64,000 nt of DNA from Microbacterium trichothecenolyticum (GTDB taxonomy: Bacteria > Actinomycetota > Actinomycetes > Actinomycetales > Microbacteriaceae), in NCBI RefSeq assembly GCF_000956465.1, contig NZ_JYJA01000021.1, forward strand, positions 1-64,000, written 5' to 3'. The notes beneath the pieces were generated by a model. It was not told the origin of the DNA. It searched no databases and saw nothing but the letters and a program-made list of their open reading frames with translations. Below are positions 44,369-52,952 of the stretch, one piece after another. The translations under genes were made by a program, and so were the position numbers. How positions within the stretch are numbered: position 1 is the stretch's first letter; every line of letters starts with the position of its first letter.

Positions 44369-44404
44369 AGGCGCCCGCCCCGGCTTCGGCCGGGTCGGGC
44401 GCCT
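44369..44404 (+). terminator. Terminator of the cold-shock gene
   Basis: AGGCGCCCG and CGGGCGCCT flank an inner CCGGC-TTCG-GCCGG stem-loop, giving a long GC hairpin with a stable UUCG tetraloop 15 bp after the stop. There is no long U-tract, as usual in high-GC actinobacteria. Confidence 0.75.
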
Positions 44405-44616
44405 GCTGTTCACCTGGGCATCACCTACGAATCAGGGTGTATTCCCCCCGGATCATGTGGGTCCACGTAGCCTGAGGGCAGCGATGGGCAACCGCCTCTG
44501 GCTGTCAACGGCCAAACGGTCCCCATCGGAACTGGTGCATCATCTCCTCCACCGCTCTCGAGTCCCGGCTCGGTCCCGTCCGCCAGACGTATGCAGGCAC
44601 CGCCGAGTTCCCCCCG

Positions 44617-45648
44617 ATGGCCCGCGCGTACACCGAGGTCTCGCAGGTCGTCCGCGAGACCGGGCTCCTCCGCCGTGCCGAGTGGTTCTACGCCCTCGTC
44701 GGCGCCGGCCTTCTCCTCGGCTTCGGCGGAGTGATCACCGGCTTCATCCTGCTCGGCGACACCTGGTACCAGCTGCTGATGGCCGGTGCCCTCGGAATCC
44801 TGTTCACGCAGGTCGCGTTCCTGGCGCACGAGGCTGCGCACCGTCAGATCCTCGCCTCCGGCCCGGCGAACGAGCGGCTCGCGCGCTTCCTCGCCGCCGG
44901 CATCGTGGGCATCAGCCTCTCCTGGTGGAACAACAAGCACAACCGCCACCACGCGAACCCCAATCGGGTGGGCAAGGATCCCGACATCGAGATCGACACG
45001 ATCTCATTCCTGGAGACGGATGCCGCCTCCGCAGGTCGATTGCGCGCTCTGGTGACCCGCAAGCAGGGATGGCTGTTCTTCCCGCTGCTCACGCTCGAAG
45101 GCCTGAACCTGCACGCGCACGCGTTCCGGCACCTGTTCTCCCGCCAGGACGTCAAAGATCGCTGGATCGAGCTGGGGCTCATCGCCGCGCGCTTCGCGGT
45201 GATCTGGACGCCGGTCTTCCTCTTCCTTCCGCTGGGCATGGCGTTCGCGTTCCTCGGCGTGCAGCTGGCCGTCTTCGGCGTGTACATGGGCGCATCGTTC
45301 GCGCCGAACCACAAGGGCATGCCGATCATCGCCGCGGATGCGAAGCTCGACTTCTTCACCAAGCAGGTGCGCACCTCCCGCAACGTCACAGGCGGCTGGT
45401 GGGCGACCTGGCTGATGGGCGGTCTGAACTACCAGGTGGAGCACCACCTGTTCCCCAACATGCCCCGCCCGCACCTGGCACGTGCCCGCGAGATCGTCAT
45501 CGAGCAGTGCCGTACCCTCGGCGTGCCGTACACCGAGACGACATTGTGGCGCTCCTACGGAATCGTCATCGACTACCTCAACCGCGTCGGCCTGGCCGCG
45601 CGCGACCCGTTCGACTGCCCGATGGTCGGGACCTACCGCCGCGCCTGA
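44617..45648 (+). CDS. Fatty acid desaturase (acyl-lipid type)
   Basis: 343 residues from the first in-frame ATG. Membrane protein with three histidine boxes: HEAAH 71-75, HNRHH 108-112 and QVEHH 273-277, the QxxHH ending typical of front-end/omega acyl-lipid desaturases. They hold a di-iron centre that inserts a double bond in acyl chains. The frame is open back to 44476 and ALESRLGPVRQTYAGTAEFPP upstream looks coding, yet no ATG, GTG or TTG exists there; the natural start may be a near-cognate ATC. Its 3' end overlaps the convergent sigma gene by 16 bp. Confidence 0.88.
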   Translation: MARAYTEVSQVVRETGLLRRAEWFYALVGAGLLLGFGGVITGFILLGDTWYQLLMAGALGILFTQVAFLAHEAAHRQILASGPANERLARFLAAGIVGISLSWWNNKHNRHHANPNRVGKDPDIEIDTISFLETDAASAGRLRALVTRKQGWLFFPLLTLEGLNLHAHAFRHLFSRQDVKDRWIELGLIAARFAVIWTPVFLFLPLGMAFAFLGVQLAVFGVYMGASFAPNHKGMPIIAADAKLDFFTKQVRTSRNVTGGWWATWLMGGLNYQVEHHLFPNMPRPHLARAREIVIEQCRTLGVPYTETTLWRSYGIVIDYLNRVGLAARDPFDCPMVGTYRRA

Positions 45649-46781
45649 CGCAGGCGCTCCGCCTGACGCAGGAGATGCTGCTGCTCGAGGCTGCTGGTCG
45701 CGCGGCGGGCGGCCTCCGCGTATTCGGCGGCGGCAGCATCCGTTTCGCCGGCCCGTTCGTGCAGGTACGCGAGCGCGGCGTGGTACCGCGGCACATGCTC
45801 GCCCACGGGGTGGAGGGCGGCGAGGCCCGCTTGCGGCCCGTCAGCCTCCCCGATCGCGACCGCACGATTCAGGCGGATGACGGGCGAGTCCCCGAACGCC
45901 AGCAGCTCGTCGTACCACTCCACGATCTGCACCCAGTCGGTCTCGTCGGCCGTCGACGCATCGGCATGCAGCGCCGCGATCGCGGCCTGCGCCTGGTACT
46001 GACCTAGCCGGTCGCATGTAAGGGCCGCCTGCAGAACGGCGACTCCCTCCGTGATCGCGTCCACGTCCCAGAGAGCGCGATCCTGCTCGGCGAGCGGGAT
46101 GAGCCGTCCACCGATCACACGAGCCGGCTGCCGCGCATGGTGCAGCAGCATGAGTGCGAGCAGCCCGGCCACCTCGGGCTCGTCGGTGAGCACAGCGAGC
46201 TGCCGGGTCACCCGGATCGCCTCGGCCGCGATGTCGATCTCGCCGGAGTAGCCCTCGTTGAAGAGGAGATAGAGCACGCGCATCACACGCGACATGTCGC
46301 CCGGCTGATCCAGCAGGATGCCGGTGAGCCGCTGCTTCGCGCGACTGATCCGCTGCGCCATCGTCGCCTCCGGCACGAGGAAGGCGTCCGCGATCTGCCT
46401 GGTCGTCAGACCGGCGACCGCCCGCAGGGTGAGGGCGATCGCCGACGTCGGGGTGAGGACGGGGTGCGTGCACAGGAAGTACAGCCCGAGCGTGTCGTCA
46501 TGCTGCGCAACGGGGCCCGGTCCGGGCTCCCGCGCGAGCCGCTCCTCGCGGGCGGTGCGCGCCGTATCGCTGCGCACCTGATCGAGGAACGCACGCCAGG
46601 CGACCGTGACGAGCCACCCCCGGATGTCGCGAACACCCTCGGGGACCGGTCGCTCGAGTGCGCGCACGAGGGCGGTCTGCACGGCGTCCTCGGCCGACGC
46701 GAAGTCCGCGCCGCGCCGGACGAGGATGCCGACGACCTCGGGGATCGCGCGGCGCAGCGCCGCCGCATCCGCCTCGCTCAT
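45633..46781 (-). CDS. ECF RNA polymerase sigma factor, ECF42 group
   Basis: 382 residues, twice the length of minimal ECF factors. Region 2 is at about 12-75 (SAEDAVQTALVRALERPVPEG), region 4 at about 108-160 (LTTRQIADAFLVPEATMAQRISRAKQRL split as LTTRQIADAFLVPEA and TMAQRISRAKQRL), followed by about 210 residues of helical TPR-like repeats (EAIRVTRQLAVL; YQAQAAIAALHADA) characteristic of ECF42. Its ATG overlaps the stop of the DGPF gene. Such factors lack a classical anti-sigma protein; the C-terminal domain and the DGPF protein are thought to be involved in control. Confidence 0.92.
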   Translation of the reverse strand: MSEADAAALRRAIPEVVGILVRRGADFASAEDAVQTALVRALERPVPEGVRDIRGWLVTVAWRAFLDQVRSDTARTAREERLAREPGPGPVAQHDDTLGLYFLCTHPVLTPTSAIALTLRAVAGLTTRQIADAFLVPEATMAQRISRAKQRLTGILLDQPGDMSRVMRVLYLLFNEGYSGEIDIAAEAIRVTRQLAVLTDEPEVAGLLALMLLHHARQPARVIGGRLIPLAEQDRALWDVDAITEGVAVLQAALTCDRLGQYQAQAAIAALHADASTADETDWVQIVEWYDELLAFGDSPVIRLNRAVAIGEADGPQAGLAALHPVGEHVPRYHAALAYLHERAGETDAAAAEYAEAARRATSSLEQQHLLRQAERLRQARR

Positions 46782-47185
46782 CCGACGTCGGCGGGCGGCG
46801 CGCTCATCACCTCACGAAGCTCGAGCCATTCGCCGAGCGGCGTGCCGCCGGCCCACGGCGCCGCCGACAGCTCGGAGGCGACGTCGAGTGCGCGCTGGTA
46901 GGAGTCGACCTCGATCATCATCCAGCCCGCGATGAGGTCCTTCGTCTCGGCGAACGGGCCGTCGACGACGGGCGGGCGGCCTTCGCCGTCGAAGCGGACC
47001 CAGGAGCCCTCCATGGCGAGCCCCTCGGACGAGACCAGTTCGCCCGAGGCGATGAGGCGCTCTTCCATGTCCTGCATGTACTGGATGTGCGCGGCCCACT
47101 CTTCCGGGGTGAGCTTATCCATCGGGACCGAGTTCACCGAGGGGCGCCCGCCCCGGTAGTGCTTGAGCATCAGGTACTTGGCCAT
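46778..47185 (-). CDS. DGPF-domain (YCII-related) protein, ECF42 partner
   Basis: 135 residues from ATG 47185 behind GGGAGG; a few earlier codons in the same frame are not supported. Begins AKYLMLKHYRGG and carries the signature VVDGPFAETKDLIAGWMMIEVDS. DGPF proteins are the conserved gene partners of ECF42 sigma factors and are often their targets. Fold is a ferredoxin-like YCII dimer. Translationally coupled (ATGA) to the sigma gene. Confidence 0.9.
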   Translation of the reverse strand: MAKYLMLKHYRGGRPSVNSVPMDKLTPEEWAAHIQYMQDMEERLIASGELVSSEGLAMEGSWVRFDGEGRPPVVDGPFAETKDLIAGWMMIEVDSYQRALDVASELSAAPWAGGTPLGEWLELREVMSAPPADVG

Positions 47186-47335
47186 GACAGCCTCCCGTTC
47201 GGTGCGGCCCATTCTGGCCGCTTCAGATAGGAGACGGAACCGACCCCGGCGATCTCTACATCGCCCGGTGAAGAAGATTCTCGATCCCGTCGGAGGCGGG
47301 CGATCTGCCGGGGCTGAGCGCCCTAGAATCCAGGG

Positions 47336-48505
47336 ATGACCGCGCCGATCACCCTTGCGCGAGTAGCGGCTGCGCGGCGCGGGGTCTCGATGCTCTTCAT
47401 CGCGAACGCGTTGGTGTTCGCGACGATCGTGACCCGCTACCCCGAGTTGAAAGATCGATTCGGCCTCGGTGAGCTGGCCTTCGGCCTGATGGTCGCGTGC
47501 GGGCCCGTGGGGTCCGTCGTCGGAAGCCTCCTCGCGGGCAGGCTGGTGAACCGTCTCGGCGCGGTGCCCGTCGCCGTCACGTCTTCCGCGATCCTCGGTG
47601 CCTTGCTGGCGGGGGCGGGCTTCGCCGGCTCACCGGTCGTCCTCGCAGCTGTGCTGTTCGCGATCGGGTTCGGGGATGCCACGGGCGATGTCGGGAACAA
47701 CGCCCATGGCCTCGCCATCCAGCGGCTGATGGGCCGATCGATCATCAACGGCCTGCACGGAGCGTGGAGTGCCGGAGCGATCGCGGGCGCGCTGCTCGGC
47801 GCACTCGCCCTTCAGTTCGCGATTCCGATCCATGTCCACCTGCCCGTCATGGGAGCCGTCATCATCGCCGGAAGCCTTGGCGCGCTCCCGCTCGTGCGGT
47901 TGCGCACCGAGCCGGCCCTGCGACCGGGCCAGCCGCACTCCCCACGCCACGGTCGGCTCAGTGCAATGCTCATCGCGGCGTGCGCCATCGCTGCCATCGG
48001 TGCGTTCCTCGAAGACCTCGGATCGACATGGGGTGGGGTCTACGTGGTCGCGGAGACCGGTGCCGGTGTCGCCGAAGCAGCGATCCCGTTCGCCGCGCTG
48101 ATGGGCGCGCTCACGCTGGGCAGATTCGCGTCCGACGCGCTCGTCGACCGGATCGGTGCGGTCGGCACGGTTCGGGTCGGCTCGGTCGCGGCCTTCGTCG
48201 GACTCGTCACCGCGGTGTTCGCCCCCGAGACCTGGGTCGTCGCCGTCGGCCTCGGCCTGCTCGGGCTCGGAATCGCGCCCATGATTCCGCTGGCGATGGA
48301 CGCCTCCGAACGCGCGCCCGGCCTCGACCCCGGGACGGGCCTGGCCGCCTCTGCGACTTTGATGCGGGTCGGCCTCCTCGCTTCGCCGTTGCTCGTCGGA
48401 GCCATTGCCGAGTGGGCCGGGCTTCGGCTCGCGATCGCCGTGTGCCTGCTCGTCCCTGCGGCGGCGCTGATGCTCGCGGGGCGGCTGCGCCACCCCGCGG
48501 CGTGA
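47336..48505 (+). CDS. MFS transporter (FucP/YbjJ-like)
   Basis: 389 residues, twelve spans. The early part RRGVSMLFIANALVFATIVTRYPELKDRFGL and GLMVACGPVGSVVGSLLAGRL is typical of YbjJ-like MFS proteins; GFGDATGDVGNNAHGLAIQRLMGR also fits. TAGAAT at 47324-47329 is 6 nt before the ATG, so the transcript is probably leaderless. Substrate unknown. Confidence 0.87.
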   Translation: MTAPITLARVAAARRGVSMLFIANALVFATIVTRYPELKDRFGLGELAFGLMVACGPVGSVVGSLLAGRLVNRLGAVPVAVTSSAILGALLAGAGFAGSPVVLAAVLFAIGFGDATGDVGNNAHGLAIQRLMGRSIINGLHGAWSAGAIAGALLGALALQFAIPIHVHLPVMGAVIIAGSLGALPLVRLRTEPALRPGQPHSPRHGRLSAMLIAACAIAAIGAFLEDLGSTWGGVYVVAETGAGVAEAAIPFAALMGALTLGRFASDALVDRIGAVGTVRVGSVAAFVGLVTAVFAPETWVVAVGLGLLGLGIAPMIPLAMDASERAPGLDPGTGLAASATLMRVGLLASPLLVGAIAEWAGLRLAIAVCLLVPAAALMLAGRLRHPAA

Positions 48506-48679
48506 ACCCGGAGCCGCGTCGGCGGCGCTGACCCGTCCGCCGTCGAACACCCTGCGACGGTCACTGCTGCGCCGAGAACCAGCACGCTCATGACCACACG
48601 CGGTCGCACGTTCATCCGTCGCTCCAGTCAGTCAGCCATACGCGAGTCCTGCCGGCCACGCTACCGACCCCGATCCGGG

Positions 48680-49831
48680 TCAGGCGGCAGCGTCCGTGTC
48701 CGTAGCCGCCGAGTCCGCACGCTCTGCCGTGGCGAGCGTTCGGGTGAAGAGCAGCAGCCACCCGACGACGAGGCCCGCGCAGACCATCTCGTGCGTGGCG
48801 AGGGTGTAGTACCCGATCCAGAACAGGCTCGCGGAGAAGAAGATGCCGGCCGCCACCGTGTACGCGAGCGCGATCATCGGCCACCGCAGGCACGGCAGCA
48901 CCCAGTGCAGGCCGAGCAGGAAGGCCCCGAAGATGATCGCCATGCCGATGGCGAAGATGTTGTGGCCGACCTGGCTGAAGGTGACCGGCACCAGCGCAGC
49001 GCCGAGGAAGCACGCCGCCAGCGCGAGGAACACGAAATAGACGATGAGCGCACTTGCGCGCGTCACTCGGGACTCGGTGCGCGCCCACGCCTGCAGACTG
49101 GTCAGGAGGTACATCGCGAGCAGCGCCGTCACCCCGCCCGCGAGGATCAGCGTCGCGTTGAACACGGCGGACGTGATCCCGCCCCGTCCGCCGAGTTCGC
49201 TGAAGTTGAGCCGGTACCACTCGTCGTCCTGCGTCGTCGCGACACTCACGGTGAACCCGGTCGCCACGACGGCGAACAGCAGCAGCACGAGCCGTGTCGC
49301 CGTGACGTGCGCGGCGAGCGCGAACGCCGTGTACCCGCAACAGCCGGCCACCAACGCGACGATCATCGTCGCCGTCAACGTGTCGACCGCGGCACCGGGC
49401 CAGATCATCGACGCGGCGTTGAAGAGCATCCACTGGACCATGCCGAACACCGCCGCCAGCGAGGCCGCCACAGCTGCGGTCATCCACGCCCGCCGAGCAC
49501 GCGTGACACCTTTCAGCCATGCCTGCCGCGGATCGCGGGCAGCCAGGCGATAGCTGACGCACGCAGCCGCGAGCGTGACGGATGCCGCGACCACGATGCC
49601 CGCCGCGCCGACCGACGCCCCTTCCCACACGAGTGCGGTGCGGCCCCAGAATCCGAGAGCTCCCGCGGCGAGGCCGATACCGAAAGCGAGAGCGGCGACG
49701 ACGATCGCCCGGGCCTCGGTGCGCACGGCGAAGCGTCGCGCTTCGACCACGCCGTCACGGTGCAGCTGCTTCTCGACCCGTACCGCGGCAGCTTCGAGGC
49801 GTGCTTCCTGCGTCCACGCGCCGCGTGCCAT
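48680..49831 (-). CDS. Polytopic membrane protein, DUF998-like, paralog 1
   Basis: 383 residues from ATG 49831, with a GACAAT box 6 nt upstream; GTG 49846 is the alternative. A charged cytoplasmic helix (about 1-40) precedes roughly ten spans. The conserved motif DDEWYRLNFSELGGRGG...SAVFNATLILAGGVTALLAMYL lies mid-protein and recurs in the proteins at 51802 and 53060. This Trp-x5-FS-x-LG...FN...G pattern resembles DUF998. No catalytic residues are known for the family. Confidence 0.72.
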   Translation of the reverse strand: MARGAWTQEARLEAAAVRVEKQLHRDGVVEARRFAVRTEARAIVVAALAFGIGLAAGALGFWGRTALVWEGASVGAAGIVVAASVTLAAACVSYRLAARDPRQAWLKGVTRARRAWMTAAVAASLAAVFGMVQWMLFNAASMIWPGAAVDTLTATMIVALVAGCCGYTAFALAAHVTATRLVLLLFAVVATGFTVSVATTQDDEWYRLNFSELGGRGGITSAVFNATLILAGGVTALLAMYLLTSLQAWARTESRVTRASALIVYFVFLALAACFLGAALVPVTFSQVGHNIFAIGMAIIFGAFLLGLHWVLPCLRWPMIALAYTVAAGIFFSASLFWIGYYTLATHEMVCAGLVVGWLLLFTRTLATAERADSAATDTDAAA

Positions 49832-49910
49832 GGCTTGATTGTCCACCCATCACGGGCCCTTCGGGCGGTGCCGGGATGCGCGATCATCCGTCAGGCAGAC
49901 CTGATGGGAC

Positions 49911-49940
49911 ACGGATGCTGCGGGGGCCCGCAGCATCCGT
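49911..49940. repeat. ACGGATGC/GCATCCGT hairpin, copy 2
   Basis: ACGGATGCTGCGGG and CCCGCAGCATCCGT form a perfect 14-bp stem with a 2-nt centre. It lies between two divergent start codons (49831 and 49990), not at a gene end, so it is more likely a protein-binding or cruciform site than a terminator. Confidence 0.7.
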
Positions 49941-49989
49941 CATCAAGAGCGTCGCCCCACCCGCGAGGGCGCGGGGGTACGTTGAGGCT

Positions 49990-50733
49990 GTGGATGGATC
50001 GCCCTCCGCACCAGACTCCCGCCCCGAGTCGCTCGAGCTCACGGAAGGAAGCCCGCGCCCGTCAGACACCGAACGCGAGCTCGACGAGCTGCGCGCACGG
50101 GCGTATGGTCCCGAAGCCGACATCGAAGGGGACCCGGCGGCGATGGCCCGGCTGGTCGAGCTGGAGGCGGCTCACCTGTCGGCCGTCACGGCGGTGCGAG
50201 CCGGTGGATCGGCTGCCGTCGCCGCGCCCGTCCCGGCAGCGACGCCGGCGGATCCTGCGGGAGGCATCACGCCGGCGACCGCCCGCCGAGGTCCGGGACG
50301 AGGAGGGGCCATCGCAGGGGCGATCGTCCTCGTCGTGGTCGTCCTCGCGGTCGCCGCGTGGAACCTCGTGCCGCGTCCGGACGCGACGCTGAAACAGATC
50401 GAGGTCGAGGCGAACAGCGACATCATCCGCGTGCTGAGCGCCCAGGGGAGGGGGCCGGTTCCCTCTACGCTGCGCCGGTTCGAGCCATACCACGACGTGC
50501 GCGTGTGGTCGGTCGAAGACCACGCAGGAAAGGTCTGCTTCATCGTGTGGGACCTCGCCGTGAGCGGCAGGTTCTCCATCACGTGCGCCCCGCCGGGGAC
50601 AGAGGTCGCCCTGACGCTGAGCGTCGCGTCGGAGGGGGACGAGTTCGGGCGATGGCTGCTCGACGGGAGCGAGGTCGTCTTCCGATTCCGCGAGGACACG
50701 GTCGACGTCTTCGTCCGGCCTCCTGATCGCTGA
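49990..50733 (+). CDS. Single-span membrane protein of the paralogous ARAYG/DPAA family, member 1
   Basis: 247 residues from GTG, 6 nt after TACGTT (49978-49983), so leaderless. The cytoplasmic part has LDELRARAYGPEADIEGDPAAMARLVELEA (about 31-60), then a Pro/Ala linker, one span (106-125) and an outside domain with two cysteines (KVCFIVW, SITCAPP) ending VVFRFREDTVDVFVRPPD. Both the N-terminal block and the ending recur in the gene at 50992; the ending also recurs at 7414. Function unknown. Confidence 0.72.
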   Translation: MDGSPSAPDSRPESLELTEGSPRPSDTERELDELRARAYGPEADIEGDPAAMARLVELEAAHLSAVTAVRAGGSAAVAAPVPAATPADPAGGITPATARRGPGRGGAIAGAIVLVVVVLAVAAWNLVPRPDATLKQIEVEANSDIIRVLSAQGRGPVPSTLRRFEPYHDVRVWSVEDHAGKVCFIVWDLAVSGRFSITCAPPGTEVALTLSVASEGDEFGRWLLDGSEVVFRFREDTVDVFVRPPDR

Positions 50734-50739
50734 GCGCCG

Positions 50740-50988
50740 TCAGCGTCGCTCGGCGATCGCCTGGACCTGCCAGTCGTGGGCGACGAGCCGATCCAGCGGC
50801 GCCGGCGGATCGATGCGCGGGTCGTCGGGCGCGCGTCCGCCGCGCAGGGCCTCGACGTACGCGCGGTCCTCGGCGATGCGGGGGTGCAGCTGTCCGGGTG
50901 CCAGAGCACGTGGTCCCAGTCGGGGTGCATCGAGAAGGCGGCGATGACGGGCGATCCAGCCCGCGGCCCGCGGCGTGAGACGATGCAC
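50740..50988 (-). CDS. Possible small soluble protein, 82 aa
   Basis: The minus frame from GTG 50988 has strongly GC-biased third positions, especially from HPRIAEDRAYVEALRGGRAP to LDRLVAHDWQVQAIAERR, and the text reads like a structured protein (PLDRLVAHDWQVQAI). No ribosome binding site or -10 box is clear, and its start lies 3 bp from the start of the plus-strand gene at 50992. It could be a shortened or decayed gene. Confidence 0.42.
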   Translation of the reverse strand: MHRLTPRAAGWIARHRRLLDAPRLGPRALAPGQLHPRIAEDRAYVEALRGGRAPDDPRIDPPAPLDRLVAHDWQVQAIAERR

Positions 50989-50991
50989 GAG

Positions 50992-51795
50992 ATGGATGCC
51001 GCGACCCTCGACGAGCTGCGCACGCTGCGCGCCCGCGCCTATGGCCCCTCCGCCGACATCGACCAGGATCCCGCCGCGCTGCGGCGACTCCACGAGCTGG
51101 AGGGGCGCCGGGGCGCGCCGGACGCCGCCGTGCCGGTCGAGCCGTCCGGGCATCAGGCGCTCGTCCAGTCCGAGCCCGTGGAGGCGCCGTTGCTGCCCAC
51201 GGCCGACGACGGCGCAGAGATCTTCGCCGTCGATGAGTCGAGCGCGACCGAGCCGGATGTTCCCGTGTCCGCCCGGGCCCGAACGTCCCGCCGTCCATCG
51301 AGCCAGACGGTGGCGCTCTGGACGCTCTCGGTCCTCGGGGCCGCGGCCCTGGCCTCCGGGCTCACGTACTCGCTGACGTCCGCGCCGCCGGTCGCCGCCC
51401 CGAGCGGTGCGACGCAGATCGACACGCTCGAGCCCGATCCGTTCATCGAGGTCCCCGTGGGCTGGTTCGGCGCCGGGCCGAGCTCGATCGCCTTCGAGTA
51501 CTACGGCCTCACCATCTTCGAGAGCACCGGTGGCTACGCCGCGGTCGGGACCGACTGCTTCGCCGTGGTCGCGACCGAGCAGATGCCCGAGCTCGACGCT
51601 GACACGAACTCGTGGTCGATGTCGGGGATCATGTACAACGGCTGCCGTGCGGGCGCGTTCCCCGCCACCGTGCAGTTCGTCGTCGACAGCAACGCGCCGC
51701 AGCAGCTCCGCGACCGCTTCCCCTCCGACAGCGCGCTGCAGTTCGTCTTCGACGGCAGCCGCGTCGGCGTCTTCCTCGCGCCCAGCGAGTCCTGA
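50992..51795 (+). CDS. Single-span membrane protein of the paralogous ARAYG/DPAA family, member 2
   Basis: 267 residues; ATG 50992 chosen, ATG 50983 possible. Opens LDELRTLRARAYGPSADID and DPAALRRLHELEG, closely matching member 1 at 49990. A variable acidic linker leads to one span (about 103-125), then an outside domain with a cysteine pair (GTDCFAVV, YNGCRAGA) and the family ending LQFVFDGSRVGVFLAPSE. Lies 6 bp from the convergent DUF998-like gene end at 51802. Confidence 0.72.
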   Translation: MDAATLDELRTLRARAYGPSADIDQDPAALRRLHELEGRRGAPDAAVPVEPSGHQALVQSEPVEAPLLPTADDGAEIFAVDESSATEPDVPVSARARTSRRPSSQTVALWTLSVLGAAALASGLTYSLTSAPPVAAPSGATQIDTLEPDPFIEVPVGWFGAGPSSIAFEYYGLTIFESTGGYAAVGTDCFAVVATEQMPELDADTNSWSMSGIMYNGCRAGAFPATVQFVVDSNAPQQLRDRFPSDSALQFVFDGSRVGVFLAPSES

Positions 51796-51801
51796 CCCGC
51801 G

Positions 51802-52884
51802 TCAGTCCTTGCGGCCGGCGACGCCGAGGAAGCGGATGAACACGGCGATCCAGCCGAAGATCAGCGCGAACACGATGATCTCGAACGCGGTCAGCGAGAA
51901 GTAGCCGACGGCGGGGATGAACAGGATCACCGAGGCCGCCATCGCCGCGAGGAACGCCCACGACGCGACGAAGTAGGTGCGCGGCATCCCTCGGAAGAAG
52001 CGCGGCCCGCCGATGAGCAGCACCAGGTACATCACGGCCATGCCCGATGCCGAGAGGTTGTGTGCCGGCATGTTCACGTCGACGGGGAAGATGCCGACGC
52101 ACGCGAGCATGATGCCCATGATGACGAAGAGCACCGGCACCGTCCGCATCCCGCGGGGGTTCTGGAGGATGCCGGCGTCGGTGAGCTCGCGCATGTCGTT
52201 GGCGACGTAGACCGCGAACGTCGTCACGAGAAGGCCGGCGGCGATCAGGGTGCCGTTGAAGACCCAGCTCGAGAGGTCGTCCTCGAAGGTGCCGAGGTGA
52301 CTGAAGTGGATCGTCCACCACTTCGGGTCGGGCGTCGTGACCATGGCGGTGAGCGTGCCGATCGCGATGAACGTGAGCAGGAGCGACGACATGCGCTGCG
52401 TCGTCATCGCCGACACCGACAGATAGACGAACCACGTCGTGAGGCCGAGCGTGACCGCCATCAGCACGACTGCCCAGAACGTCACGATCGGCAGTCCGAT
52501 GAAGCCCATCGCGAGCACGCGGTACAGCGCATACACGGCGACGAACGCGAGCGCCGTGTGCACGATGACGACCGACACCGTGTTGACGATGTACTTCCAC
52601 GACGGCAGCGACTGCCGCCACTGCTGGCCGGGCCGGTCGCGGGAGCGCCAGTACTCGAGCGTCGACGCGACGGCGGCGACCACCGCGGCGCCGCAGGCGG
52701 CCCAGACCGAGAATGAGTCCGCGACGCCGGCGAGCTGCAGATCCGGGGCGAAGATCCCCACCAGCAGGCCGTAGATCGCGCCGAGGATGCCGGCGGCGAA
52801 CGCGGCGTAGACCGCCTCGGATTCGGCCCGGCGACCGGGCGACGGCGCGGCGTCCGGCAGTGGCGAGGTGTTCACGGTGCTCAC
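51802..52884 (-). CDS. Polytopic membrane protein, DUF998-like, paralog 2
   Basis: 360 residues from GTG, with TACTCT at 52896-52891 6 nt upstream (leaderless). About ten spans. It carries the family motif PKWWTIHFSHLGTFEDDLSSWVFNGTLIAAG and later HNLSASGMAVMYLVLLIGGP, equivalent to HNIFAIGMAIIFGAFLLGL in paralog 1. Positive-inside distribution puts the N-terminus in the cytoplasm. Function unknown; the cluster setting suggests a shared complex with the single-span paralogs. Confidence 0.75.
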   Translation of the reverse strand: MSTVNTSPLPDAAPSPGRRAESEAVYAAFAAGILGAIYGLLVGIFAPDLQLAGVADSFSVWAACGAAVVAAVASTLEYWRSRDRPGQQWRQSLPSWKYIVNTVSVVIVHTALAFVAVYALYRVLAMGFIGLPIVTFWAVVLMAVTLGLTTWFVYLSVSAMTTQRMSSLLLTFIAIGTLTAMVTTPDPKWWTIHFSHLGTFEDDLSSWVFNGTLIAAGLLVTTFAVYVANDMRELTDAGILQNPRGMRTVPVLFVIMGIMLACVGIFPVDVNMPAHNLSASGMAVMYLVLLIGGPRFFRGMPRTYFVASWAFLAAMAASVILFIPAVGYFSLTAFEIIVFALIFGWIAVFIRFLGVAGRKD

Positions 52885-52952
52885 GAGGTCAGAGTACGAC
52901 CGCGTGAGAACCTCGAGGGCGATCGGCGGAAGAAGATTCGGTCACAGAATCC

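Noticed and set aside
47186..47335. ECF42-type promoter (TGTCGA-like -35) before the DGPF gene
   Set aside because: No TGTCGA word was found; only a weak CGTCTC stretch, not enough to call.
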